Source: Hymenoscyphus infarciens (taxonomy: Eukaryota > Ascomycota > Leotiomycetes > Helotiales > Helotiaceae). Taken from it: a stretch of 64,000 nucleotides of DNA. The notes under the pieces were generated by a model that saw only the letters and a list, made by a program, of their open reading frames with translations, ran no database searches and was not told where the DNA came from. Position 1 is the first letter of the stretch. Each line of letters begins with the position of its first letter. Shown here piece after piece: positions 24,061 to 33,456 of this stretch. The stretch lies in assembly GCA_001414345.1 (NCBI GenBank), contig LLCB01000069.1, forward strand, positions 150,561 through 214,560, read 5' to 3'. Made by a program: the position numbers and the translations under genes.

Positions 24061-24974
24061 TTATAAAGGTAATAGCTCTAACTACTCTAAGACTAGAAGT
24101 AAGAAACTAGACTCTAATAAAGAGTTTAAAAATAAACTAAATTATAAAGAAGATTATAAGTCTACTCTCTTAAAGACTACTAATAAAGAGCTTTCTAAAA
24201 AGCCTTTAAAATCTAAAACTTCTATTATTTTAGTCTCTAAAATAGAGAGTAAAAATCTTATAAAAGAAGATAATAAGGCTACTATTATTAAGAAGCCTTT
24301 TATAAGTTTTATTTTAGAACCTTAATCTTATAAAGAAGTTATTAGTTCTAATAATCCTTATAAGAACTATATAATTAAGTCTATAAAAGAAGAGATAAAT
24401 AACTCTTTTATTACTAAAGACTCTTCTTCTTCTTCTTCTTCTTCTACTATACCTACTAGAACTAGGTTAGTTTATAAGAATAAAGACTTTAAAAAAGATA
24501 ATATAAAGCTTAAAAGTTAGTCTATAGTTAAAAACTTTAAATAAGTTCTTTAAAAGAACTTAGCTTTATATAAAAGACTTTTAGAATTCTTAATTAAAGA
24601 GATACTTTTTATTTTTTAGTTTATTAGTCTCTCTTTAACTTTTAGCTTCTATTTAAGTCTCTACTAAAGAGTAAAATATACTTTACTAAAGCTATTAAGT
24701 ATAATAAGAGCTTTTTTAAAGAACTTAGCTTTATATAAGCTATATATCTAGTATTCTCTATTAAAGAGATACTTTTATTTATTTTACTCTTTTTAAAAAG
24801 GCATTCGTTTTTTAAGATTAGATTAGTTATTAGTCTACTTTTAGCTCTTACTTAGTCTACTAACTTATACTTTAAAGTTTAATTAATATTTACTTCTATT
24901 TTATTTACTTACGCTACTTTAAAGTTAAATAAGTATTTCCTTTATTATTAAGTAAAATACTTATTAAGAGAGTA

Positions 24975-25376
24975 TATTAGTATTAGGTAATAATTACCTT
25001 ACTTACTAATAGGCTTTAGATTTAAACCTTAGTTTATACTAAATCTTTCTAGTATTATCTAGAAAGTTTAGTTACGTTCTTAGTTATAGTTAAGTAAAAA
25101 TATAAGCCTTAGAACTTTCTAATAACTCCTTGAATTTATAAGCTATAAAAGCTTCTAGTATTTACTCTAGAAGTATATATAGATCTCTACTATCTTTTAA
25201 TTAGAAATTAAGTTAAAAAGTTAAAATTTACTAAAGCTTTTATACTTATACTTTAACTTCTTAGAAACGTGGTTTAGTAATCACCTAATCTACTCTATAC
25301 TAATTTAACTTATATACTCTTAGTCTATTCTATAGCTTACTCTATAGTCTACTCTATATATATATAACCTCTTATA
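24975..25376 (+). repeat. 3' LTR of the Copia element
   Basis: 402 bp. Pairs with 18621-19013. Immediately upstream the purine-rich AAGAGAGTA is a plausible polypurine-tract remnant. Confidence 0.92.
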
Positions 25377-25381
25377 AATAG

Positions 25382-26238
25382 CTTAGTTTAATTAAGCTTT
25401 AATATAATTATTTTATTATTTTTAATATAAAATTTAAAATTCTTAAATTATACTTATATATATTATAGTTTTAAAAGATTTTAAGTTTAAAATCTATTTA
25501 TTTAGTACTTAGAAGACTAATTTTAATATAATATAAGCTAGAACTTAATAATAGCTTAGTTTAATTAAGCTTTAATATAATTATTCTATTTTTTTAATAT
25601 AAAATTCTAAATTCTTAAATTATACTTATATATATTATAGTTTTAAAAGATTTTAAGTTTAAAATCTTTTTGTTTAGTACTTAGAATACTTATTTTCTAA
25701 TAATATAAGCTAGAACTTAATAATAGCTTAGTTTAATTAAGTTTTATAATATTTATTTTATTTTTTTAATTTAAAATCTTAAGTTCTTAAATTATACTTA
25801 TAAATATATTAGTTTTAAAAGCTTTTAAGCTTAAAATATACTTATTTAATTATAACTATACTAACTTTAATATATTATAAGCTAGAACCTAATAGTAGCT
25901 TAGTTTTATTTAAGTTTAATATAATTATTCTATTCTTTCTAATATAAAATTCTAAATTCTTAAATTATACTTATATATATATATCTCAGTTTTAAAAGCT
26001 TTTAAGCTTAAAATATACTTATTTAGTTATAATAATACTAAGTTTATAATAATATAAGCTAGAACTTAATAATAGCTTAGTTTAACTAACCTTTATTATA
26101 ATTATTTTATTTTCTTTAATATAAAATTCAAAATTCTTTAATTATACTTATATATATTATACTTTTAGAAGATAATAAGTTTAAAATATAATTATTTAGT
26201 ATTAATAATACTAACTTTAATATAAGATAAGCTAGAAC
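25382..26238. repeat. Satellite array continuation (about 5 units)
   Basis: 173-bp satellite copies with AAGCTAGAAC markers near 25537, 25708, 25880, 26059 and 26230. Confidence 0.93.
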
Positions 26239-26612
26239 TATTAGTATTAGATAATAATTACCTTACTTACTAATAAGCGTTAGATTTAAACCTTAGTCTA
26301 TACTAGTTCTTTCTAGTATTATTTAGAAGATTCGATTACGTTCTCGGTTATAGTTAAGTAAATATATAATCCTTAGAACCTTCTAATAACTTCTTTAATT
26401 TATAAGCTAGAAAAGCTTTTAGTATTTACTTAAGAAGTATATATAGCCTTCTTTTATCTTTTAGTTAAAAATTAAGTTAAAAGTTAAAATTTACTAAGTC
26501 TTTTATACTTATACTTTAACTTCTTAGAAATATAGTTTAGTAATTATCTAATCTACTCTATACTAATTTAACTTATATATTTCTAGTCTATCTTATAGCT
26601 TAGTTAAATTAA
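26239..26612 (+). mobile_element. Truncated solo Copia LTR
   Basis: Starts TATTAGTATTAGATAATAA right after GCTAGAAC, as the other LTRs of this family do. It ends early, at TCTTATAGCTTAG, where LTR and satellite share the string ATAGCTTA. A deletion or recombination at this microhomology probably removed the last 45 or so LTR bases. Confidence 0.85.
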
Positions 26613-27192
26613 GTTTTATTATAATTATTTCTTTTTTTCTAATATAAAATTCTAAATTCTTAAATTATACTTATATATATATTAGTTTTAAATGATTTTA
26701 AGCTTAAAATATATATATTTAGTTATAATAATACTAATTCTATAATAATATAAGTTAGAACTTAATAATAGCTTAGTTTAATTAAGCTTTATTATAAGTA
26801 TTCTATTTTCTTTTAATATAAAATTTAAAATTCTTTAATTATACTTAGATAAATATTTGTTTTAAAAGATTTTAAACTTAAAATATACTTCTTTAGTTAT
26901 AATAATACTAAGTTTAATATAATATAAACTATAACTTAATAATAGCTTAGTTTAATTAAGTTTTATAATATTTTTTTTTTTTTTTAATTTAAAATCTTAA
27001 ATTCTTAACTTATACTTAGCTCTATCCTAGTTTTAAGAGATTCTAAGCTTAAAATATACTTCTTTAGTTATAATAATACTAATTCTAATATAATAAAAGC
27101 TAGAACCTAATAATAGCTTAGTTTAATTTAGGTTTACTATAATTATTCTACTTTTTTTTAATATAAAATTCTAAATACTTAAATTATACTTA
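26613..27192. repeat. Satellite array continuation (about 3 units)
   Basis: 173-bp satellite with markers near 26755, 26930 (mutated) and 27105. Confidence 0.92.
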
Positions 27193-27628
27193 CGAGCCTA
27201 GGGGCACGGGTCTATACGTATAGAGCATTTTAGCGATTTTGACGATTTTGACGAGTTTTACTCTCTCTACTAATAAATATATCTTCTACTATTCCCGACA
27301 AAACATAGTATTATCTTAATACCTTATCTCTCTACTTTACCTAATATAAATCCTATAGAGAAGTGCTAGCAGTAGATTAAATAACGACTTTATAAAAGAT
27401 AACACTAATCTACTATAGTAGAGGAAATACGCTAAGCAGTTATAGAGGAATAGAAGGCTATACTATAAGATTAGATTAATAAGTTAATTTTAAAGCAAGA
27501 ATATTAGGTTACTATACTTATATAACGCTATAAGTGGTCTACTCCTAATTAAATCAAGTTACTATTTAGTAATTTAATAATAAATAGTGAAAATACTCTA
27601 TATATATAGACCCGTGCCTCTAGGCTCG
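27193..27628 (+). mobile_element. Non-autonomous Tc1/mariner derivative with a transposase C-terminal remnant
   Basis: Inverted ends of about 24 bp: CGAGCCTAGGGGCACGGGTC on the left, and the right end reverse-complemented reads CGAGCCTAGAGGCACGGGTC, one mismatch in 20. TA/TTA lies at the junctions, inserted in ATACTTATATATA of the satellite. The plus-strand interior (27325-27540) translates to a counterpart of the Tc1 C-terminal block (LPNINPIEKC, then EEIR-AVIEEWK-type residues), with stops. Only about 436 bp remain, so it is a deletion derivative. The ends keep CpA sites, unlike the surroundings. Confidence 0.82.
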
Positions 27629-27742
27629 TTATATATATATTAGTTTCAAAAGATTTTAAGCTTAAAATATACTTATTCAGTTATAATAATACCAACTTTA
27701 AGTTAATATAAGCTAGAACCTAATAATAGCTTAGTTTAATAA
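27629..27742. repeat. Last satellite fragment at the right border of the island
   Basis: Ends abruptly within ATAGCTTAGTTTAAT, followed by normal-GC sequence (AAGAAGAGATCTCTTC). Confidence 0.88.
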
Positions 27743-28083
27743 GAAGAGATCTCTTCTAGATGTCTAAGCGTGAGCTAATCTGCAATTACGCCAATTAGGA
27801 AATACAATTCATCGTTCCACTGGGGCTATAAATTTCAAATTCGACCGCACTAAAGTCCCCTTGAAAAATGATGATAATTTCAGTAAATGCTGCCCATGAT
27901 GGAAAAATATATATATATAATCTGGTATAAACTTCCAACTCCCTTTCCCCAACATTACTCCAACCAACCACCCCAACAAACATAAACTCCATCCCATGAC
28001 CATACACTCCCAAGGCCCAACAAAAGCACCCAAACACCCAAACACCCATAACCCATCACTAAACCCCCATCACCACCCCTATT
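27743..28083. other. Short intergenic stretch
   Basis: C-rich plus strand with a small (AT)n tract at about 27908. It should hold the 3' end of the OPI10 transcript. No gene seen. Confidence 0.5.
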
Positions 28084-28806
28084 CTATTCACCATCCCTCT
28101 CCAAAAACCCCGGATCATTCCTAACCCTCCCCTCAAACTTCCTCCACCACTCCTCAAAAGCCTTCAACGGCACAACCTCAATCCCCCCCTCCAGATTCCC
28201 ACTAAAGCTCGCCAGAAAATTAAAAGCATTCTTGATGATCCTTTGTGCCAGTACAAGTGTATCTGGTTTCTTATTCGCAAGCACCAATGCTTGTTCCCCA
28301 CCCCCTCCCTGTACAACATTCTGATTTTGGCTTTGGAGGGAGGACATCTGCAATGCTACGGCGGAGGAGGCTTCGATTGATATTCCTATCGTGAGGGATT
28401 GCGCGGGAGAATCGGAGTCCATGTCGATTTCGCCCGCATTGTTCGAGGAAGGGAGGAGGTTTGAAATTTTAAAGATAGCACTTTCTTTTCCTGGCCCGAT
28501 GCCGCCGAGGAATTTGAAAGCTTGTGCGGGGGAGGCGGGGGAGGGAAGGGAGATGTATACTGCTGCTGCTGTGTCTGGGGGAAGTTCTATGCCTGTGGAA
28601 TTGTTAGTCTTTTGTTCGCAAAGAGGGGACTTGAGGAGGGAATTACCTGGCAGGAGAAACACTACAATATGTGAAAAGGGCCTGGAGGGGTCTAGCGGTA
28701 TTGTGTAGACTAGTGAAGTTTGTGAGGGAGCACTTGTTGGTGTGAGGATTGGCGCATGGCCTGTTGGGATGAGGCCAAAGAATTGGGGGATTTGTGAGGG
28801 TTCCAT
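28084..28806 (-). CDS. OPI10: Hikeshi/Opi10 family Hsp70 nuclear import carrier (one intron)
   Basis: Family members carry Hsp70 into the nucleus under heat stress (human Hikeshi). Yeast Opi10 was named for an inositol phenotype. The N-terminal domain shows FGLIPTGHAPIL, then PFSHIVVFLLPG, the DTAAAVYISLP strand and the AFKFLGGIGPGKESAIFKIS block. The C-terminal helical domain shows KNAFNFLASFSG, VVPLKAFEEWWRKFEGRV and NDPGFL. All are family signatures. A 54-bp intron (28593-28646) is inferred between FLLPG and IELPPDT: GTAATT donor, GACTAAC branch, CACAG acceptor. It is in frame and stop-free, so unspliced RNA would add 18 codons to a loop. The spliced product is 222 residues, within the family range. 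Divergent from the Nudix gene (336 bp between starts). Confidence 0.93.
   Translation of the reverse strand: MEPSQIPQFFGLIPTGHAPILTPTSAPSQTSLVYTIPLDPSRPFSHIVVFLLPGNSLLKSPLCEQKTNNSTGIELPPDTAAAVYISLPSPASPAQAFKFLGGIGPGKESAIFKISNLLPSSNNAGEIDMDSDSPAQSLTIGISIEASSAVALQMSSLQSQNQNVVQGGGGEQALVLANKKPDTLVLAQRIIKNAFNFLASFSGNLEGGIEVVPLKAFEEWWRKFEGRVRNDPGFLERDGE
28593..28646 (-). other. Inferred in-frame intron of OPI10
   Basis: 54 bp with GTAATT...ACTAAC...CACAG on the minus strand. Removal restores the family's continuous strand-loop-strand (LLPG-IELPPDTAAA). Confidence 0.85.
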
Positions 28807-29142
28807 TTTTAGCGGATAGGTACAAAAACAAATCGGTTGAACAAGGTTAGAACTGCCCAGATCGGTGTAGTATTACTAGGAAGGGAATAGAGAGTAATCC
28901 AGAAGTAAATATACAAACAGATTCACAAGCTGGAAGGTTCGTTTGTAGACTTTTGGGTTCCATGGTGGGGTTTGGCGGGGTTGTTTCCGCTTTGTACGTA
29001 GGGTGCCCCGTGGTCATGATTCACTTACTGTACCCCTCCATAAACTTCTCAAACTAGAGTATAGAAAGGCAATAAGCTACAAGAGACCAGTTTTTTCTGC
29101 TGTGGGAAATTGCTGTACTCTGGGAACTGTCTAAACATCAAA

Positions 29143-30353
29143 ATGAAGTCAAATCTAGATCTCATCAAGGAATGCGATTCGTAAGTCCCTATTTTTTCTA
29201 TTCAGTGTTTCCAACTCACACTCTAGGCAGCTCTTGTACTTGCTTTATCTCTACCTCGTAAATAGAGAATTACAATAAGACATATAGCCCTGTCCCTGAT
29301 CCCAAAAGATCTATACTCAATGCTTCCATTCTACTAGCCAGACTCTCGGAACCTTCTTTCTGCCACAAATATTGATAATTCCATAGCTTTCCCTACCCGG
29401 AAACCAAAGAATATACCGACCTCCTCTCAACCTTCTACACCCTAACCCACACATCCTCAAAACACCCGGATCCAATCGCCATAGGCTACATCCCCGAATT
29501 CGTCTTCAATGAGCTCTCCAAAGTCCGCATCTCTACCAAAGGCGAAATCGAAGTCCACCGCCCAACCCGCTCCCTCTCCGCCTTCACACAACCCACCGAA
29601 TCCGAACGTTCAGCAGCAGTAGCCAAAACGTGCCAACACTGGCGCCAAAACAAAACATTCAAAGTCCTAGACGGCTGGAGGAACGAACTCTACCCCGTCT
29701 ACGGTCCAGAAAATGAATTGCTGTTTAATGTTGAGAGAAGCGCGAGTCCGTTGTTTGGAGTTGCGACTTATGGGATACATATGACATGCTACACCTACAT
29801 GACGCCCCAAGAAAAGGAGGAGAGTGGAAGTAAATTCGATTTCAGGCTTTGGGTTCCGAGGAGGAGTAAGCAGAAACAGACGTATGGGGGGATGTTGGAT
29901 AATACTGTTGCGGGCGGGATTGCGAGCGGAGAAAGTCCTTTTGAGAGTATGGTGAGGGAGGCGGATGAAGAAGCTTCGTTGCCGGAGGAATTGGTGAGGG
30001 AGAAGGTTGAGAGTATAGGTACAGTAACATATATCCATCTACGAACTGCAAAGGCAGGAGGGGAGACGGGAACTGTGATGCCGGAAACGCAGTATACTTA
30101 TGATCTGGAATTACCCGGGGATGTGATACCGAAGATTAAGGATGGAGAAGTGGAGGAGTTTTATTTGTGGACTGTGGAGGAGACGCAGAAACATCTTGCT
30201 CTAGAGGAATTTAAGCCGAATTGTGCTATGGTTGTTATTGATTTTTTTCTGAGACGGGGGGTTTTGACCAAGGAGAATGATGTGGATTTTGAGGAGATGG
30301 TTAGGAGGTGTCATAGGGAGTTGCCGTTTCCCGGGTGGGATGTGAAGAGTTGA
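29143..30353 (+). CDS. Nudix hydrolase with N-terminal DUF4743 (thiamine pyrophosphokinase-related; yeast YJR142W type)
   Basis: Two exons, 29143-29180 and 29387-30353, with a 206-bp intron (GTAAGT...CCATAG); 334 residues. Exon 1 encodes MKSNLDLIKECD; exon 2 resumes with SFPYPE as in relatives. Residues about 15-140 form the DUF4743 region (IGYIPEFVFNEL, VLDGWRNELYPVYG, LLFNVERSASPLFGVATYGIHM). The Nudix box is GGIASGESPFESMVREADEEASL (short of the consensus only by spacing residues), with the READEE glutamates that bind metal. Related yeast and plant enzymes hydrolyse damaged thiamine diphosphate forms; here that role is inferred from the family. The 3' end converges with RPB8, about 490 bp between stops. 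Confidence 0.92.
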
Positions 30354-30841
30354 GAGTGGTGCCACTTGGCGAGGTTTGAGATATATAGAATAAACAAGAT
30401 AGCGACTGGGTTTTTGTATTGATGGAGCTCTTGTTCCTGCCAGCATGGCTTGACATATATGTTAATTTAACACTACATACCCAACGAGCTGACGAAGAAC
30501 TATGAGACTTCTTGAGCATCATTTCCAGATCAGGGGGCCCGGTCCTAGACTTCATTTATAAAGTAAAAAACAGGGAGATATCGTAGAAAGAGCATGTGAA
30601 AAAGCCTGTCGCAAATATCCGACAATTCATTCTCTATCAAAATAGCCACCACCCAATGTGTTACGCTTTCGTCGACATTTTACGCAGCGTGCCCTGTCTG
30701 TCTTGCGCTTTTGGTATCCGTAACGCCTGATCCACCAATACACCGGTGATATGCATTGTGTTTTGAGAGGATTCGCACTTTCCTGGCGATCCCCAGTACG
30801 CCATTTGTCATTGTTCCATTATTTCTCGAGCTCACTTCCCT
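30354..30841. other. Convergent intergenic region
   Basis: 488 bp between the stops of the Nudix gene and RPB8. No gene seen; expected to hold the two 3' UTRs. Confidence 0.5.
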
Positions 30842-31366
30842 CTACTTCTTGCAGAGAAGATAGACATAGTCGACTCGTAGTGGGGTAAGTTTCTTGTACG
30901 GTCCCTCAATCGCCATCAACAACCCCCCAAATGAAATATACGCCTTACTATCCCACCAAACTCATTAGCACACTCTCCAAACCCCTTTCTCCCTATCAAA
31001 ACCAACAAAGAAACAAACTCACATAATATCCCCATCCGCCGGGCCATCCTCAAATTTATAAATCTTCCCATGACAAACGTAATCAAACATATCCGCCATC
31101 GTCGGCTCCGCATCCGAACGAGCAACATCTCTCCATCCTCTCCCATCATCTTTGCTTCCATCCAGAGATAAACTTGTAGCGAGCACTATGCGGATGTTCT
31201 CGCCTTGGGTGCAGGGGTAGAGTTGCATGTTGATGTCTAGAGTTACGACGGTACTGTTGTCGCCGCTGGTGCAGAAGATTCGACAGACGCGGTCGTATTT
31301 GGATTGGTCGATTTTGGTGATGGTGAAGTTCTCGTCGAAGAGTTGGGTGTCGCCCGAGCTTGCCAT
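30842..31366 (-). CDS. RPB8: RNA polymerases I, II and III subunit RPABC3 (Rpb8)
   Basis: Shared small subunit of the three nuclear RNA polymerases, with an OB-fold that binds the largest subunit. Exon 1 (31366-31023) begins MASSGDTQLFDENFTI and contains YDRVCRIFC, LDINMQLYPC, GENIRIVLATSL and DMFDYVCHGKIYKFED. A 75-bp intron (30948-31022, GTGAGT...GATAG) separates exon 2 (30947-30842), which reads KAYISFGGLLMAIEGPYKKLTPL and ends YVYLLCKK-stop. The total is 149 residues, the normal family length. The start is the first ATG, and phases match exactly (344 + 106 = 450 nt). Head to head with ELP4; the 323 bp between starts probably act as a shared promoter. Confidence 0.96.
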
Positions 31367-31689
31367 GGTGGTGGTATTTTGGGGGTGATGCGGGGAGGAG
31401 GGTTCGTCCTCGTGAGATGGTGGTTTTAGTTGAATTGGTACTGGCAGGTTGGAGAGGATCGAGTATGAGGAGTTTGCGGTATGATTTGGGGTCGAGATGT
31501 GGTTTGCGACGAGGTTGACTTGCTTTGTTGATCTGCCAAAACTTTGAAGTCGAAAACAGCGACGCAAGGCTGCGAAAAGAGTGGTGAATGATGATTGGTC
31601 AAAAGATAAGATCGGTGCGTCAGGCTCTGAAAAAAGTCAAGACCCAAAAAGCAGAAGCAGATGGGCGCCTCTTACAAATTCCAAACAAA

Positions 31690-33047
31690 ATGTCATTTCG
31701 CAAAAGAGGAATCGTTGTTCCTCCAGCTGGACCTGGAGTGCGCACACCTAATCCGCTAGCAGGTCCGAATTCCAATCCAACATCTACTCCAACATCTACT
31801 CCAACATCTACTCCAACATCTACTCCAACAATCCCCAAGCAAACTCAACCCCCACCAGGCACGCGCCCCTCACCCCTCGATGGAAGACTCACAACCTCGA
31901 CCGGTACACGCTCACTCGATACTTTACTCGCAGGTCACTCCGGTCTTGCACTTGGCACATCATTATTGATTGAAGAAAGTGGGACAACAGACTTTGCAGG
32001 TTCTCTACTGAAATATTACGTCGCTGAAGGAGTGGTGCAAAAACATACTATCCATGTATTGGGCATACCAGAGGGATGGGGAAGAGAACTTCCTGGACTT
32101 GGATCGGGAGATGATGGCAGTAAGGGGAAGAAGGTCAAGGTGGATGAGGAGAAGATGAAGATTGCATGGCGATACGAGAGATTGGGAGAATTTGGGGCTA
32201 CAATTGGTGGAGGCGCAAGAGGTGGGTGGTCCTTCTTTGATTTTGTACATACTAGAAAAATATATCCATTATCAGAAACTGATTGCGTTGACTAACAGAG
32301 AGAACTGTCCCACAATCAACACCAACCTCCAATTCCGAGCCTTCAGCAATATTCTGCCACGATTTCGACCTCAGCAAACGATTGATCCTTCCCTCGCCCT
32401 CGAACATGCACTTCATCCCCCTCTCGACACAACCAGATCTCAATTTCAAAGACCCAGATCCCAATATATCCCCCTTCACAAAATTCATCCATCACATAAC
32501 CACACAACTCTCGAACGGCCCACCATCAACAATCCACCGAATCGCAATCCCCAACCTCCTCTCCCCCGCCCTCTACCCCCCACAAACCTCCTCTCCAACA
32601 CACATCCTTCAATTCCTCCACTCTCTCCGCGCCCTCCTCCGAAACCACGCCAACCAACTCACAGCCCTCATCTCCCTCCCCATAACCCTCTACCCCCGCT
32701 CCACTGGTCTAACCCGATGGATCGAACTTCTCTCCGATGGAGTGGTAGAACTTGCGCCTTTCCCAACATCGGCTATTGCTGCAAAACCTCCGGGTGCGTC
32801 AACGGTTCATGAGGAGCCGCCACAGGGAATGGTTCATGTGTTGAGGTTGCCGGTTTTCCATGAGAAGGGAGGGGGAGGCGGGGAGGGCGTGGGCGATGAT
32901 CTTTCTTTTACGCTTAGTCGGAGGAGGGGGATGGTGATTAAGCCGTTTAGTTTGCCGCCTGTTGAGGGGAATAATGAGGCTCAACAGGGAGGGTTGGAGG
33001 GTGATAAGGGGGGGAAGAAGGTTATGAAGGCTGATATTGAGTTTTGA
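31690..33047 (+). CDS. ELP4: Elongator complex protein 4 (PAXNEB family)
   Basis: Elp4 forms a RecA-like hexameric ring with Elp5 and Elp6 that supports Elongator in tRNA wobble-uridine modification. Two exons, 31690-32221 and 32299-33047, with a 77-bp intron (GTGGGT...ACTAACAG); 426 residues. The start MSFRKR is typical for fungal Elp4; an in-frame ATG at 31588 would only add a poor extension. Features in order: a Thr/Ser/Pro linker encoded by a 12-bp repeat; RPSPLDGRLTTSTGTRSLDTLL; LGTSLLIEE, in the position of the P-loop strand but without a Walker motif, as in the family; KHTIHVLGIP; after the intron FCHDFDLSKRL; and TGLTRWIELLSDGVVELAPF near the C-terminus. A Gly/acidic disordered stretch precedes the end. 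Confidence 0.95.
31784..31831 (+). repeat. 12-bp coding minisatellite in ELP4 (TSTP repeat)
   Basis: About four perfect copies of CCAACATCTACT encode Pro-Thr-Ser-Thr repeats in the disordered N-terminal linker. Confidence 0.9.
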
Positions 33048-33151
33048 ACCCCCTTTAAAACGCCATCTCATATCTTCGGGTTTTTGATCTTTGGTTCTTG
33101 GTTTGGGAGGGTGACGTGAGATTTGTAAATAACCCCGGAGAGGTGATTAGG

Positions 33152-33456
33152 CTAAGAGCGATGAGAAGAAATTGAGCTTCGGGGACTATCTCCCAGCATA
33201 TCGTCCATTTCTATTTGGTTCCAGGTTCCTTGGCCGGAGGAGGTGATGGTTCGCATGTAATTCCTGTCGAAACGGAGACGTGCGTTGTCTCCTAGGCAGG
33301 AGGAGAATATCAACCATGCTGAGAGTTTGTTAGTCGTGAACTTGTGAAACTTAGGAGCTTGTGGACTTGTGGACTTGTGGAGGAGTAAAGTCACATGCCT
33401 ATGAACAGAACCAAGGGGACGCAAATTAGAAGGGCGAGGAGGAGTAGGGAGGCCAT
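33152..33456 (-). CDS. Small single-pass membrane protein of unknown function (74 residues, apparent GC-AG intron)
   Basis: From ATG at 33456 the first exon (33456-33399) encodes Met-Ala-Ser and a strongly hydrophobic run (LLLLALLICVPLVLFI). The frame continues in 33318-33152 with AWLIFSSCLG, NYMRTITSSGQGTWNQIEMDDMLG and a Ser-rich tail. Joining them requires an 80-bp intron (33319-33398) with a GC donor (ATAG/GCATGT), an ACTAAC branch and a CTCAG acceptor. The GT three bases further on would give the wrong frame. The product has an N-terminal membrane helix or signal anchor. I do not recognise a family. Convergent with ELP4 (104 bp between stops). Confidence 0.6.

Larger units (their letters stand above)
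18621..25376 (+). mobile_element. Copia-type LTR retrotransposon, decayed, internally deleted and carrying a 3-kb insertion
   Basis: LTRs at 18621-19013 (393 bp) and 24975-25376 (402 bp), with an imperfect 5-bp duplication ACTAG/AATAG (18616-18620, 25377-25381). GGTTATAAGC directly after the 5' LTR is a likely primer-binding-site remnant. Gag with a CCHC knuckle (19690-20570) is interrupted by an insertion at 20570-23578. The protease and pre-integrase regions follow (23590-24060). The remainder to 24970 is about 0.9 kb of low-complexity charged sequence, with no integrase core, RT or RNase H. Even without RIP the copy would not be autonomous. Confidence 0.88.
4480..27742. other. AT-rich, RIP-decayed heterochromatin-like island
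   Basis: Composition changes abruptly at about 4480 and again at 27742, where a satellite copy stops and normal-GC sequence begins. Inside, CpA and TpG are almost absent from large parts (none in a typical satellite unit) while TpA is very common and CpG survives. That is the expected product of CpA-to-TpA RIP. The content is a satellite array plus nested transposons, listed separately. No functional gene is visible. Confidence 0.85.

Noticed and set aside
32162..32812. Long Pro/His/Asn-rich frame overlapping ELP4
   Set aside because: A shadow frame: the ELP4 exon 2 frame carries the conserved FCHDFDL and TGLTRWIELL motifs.
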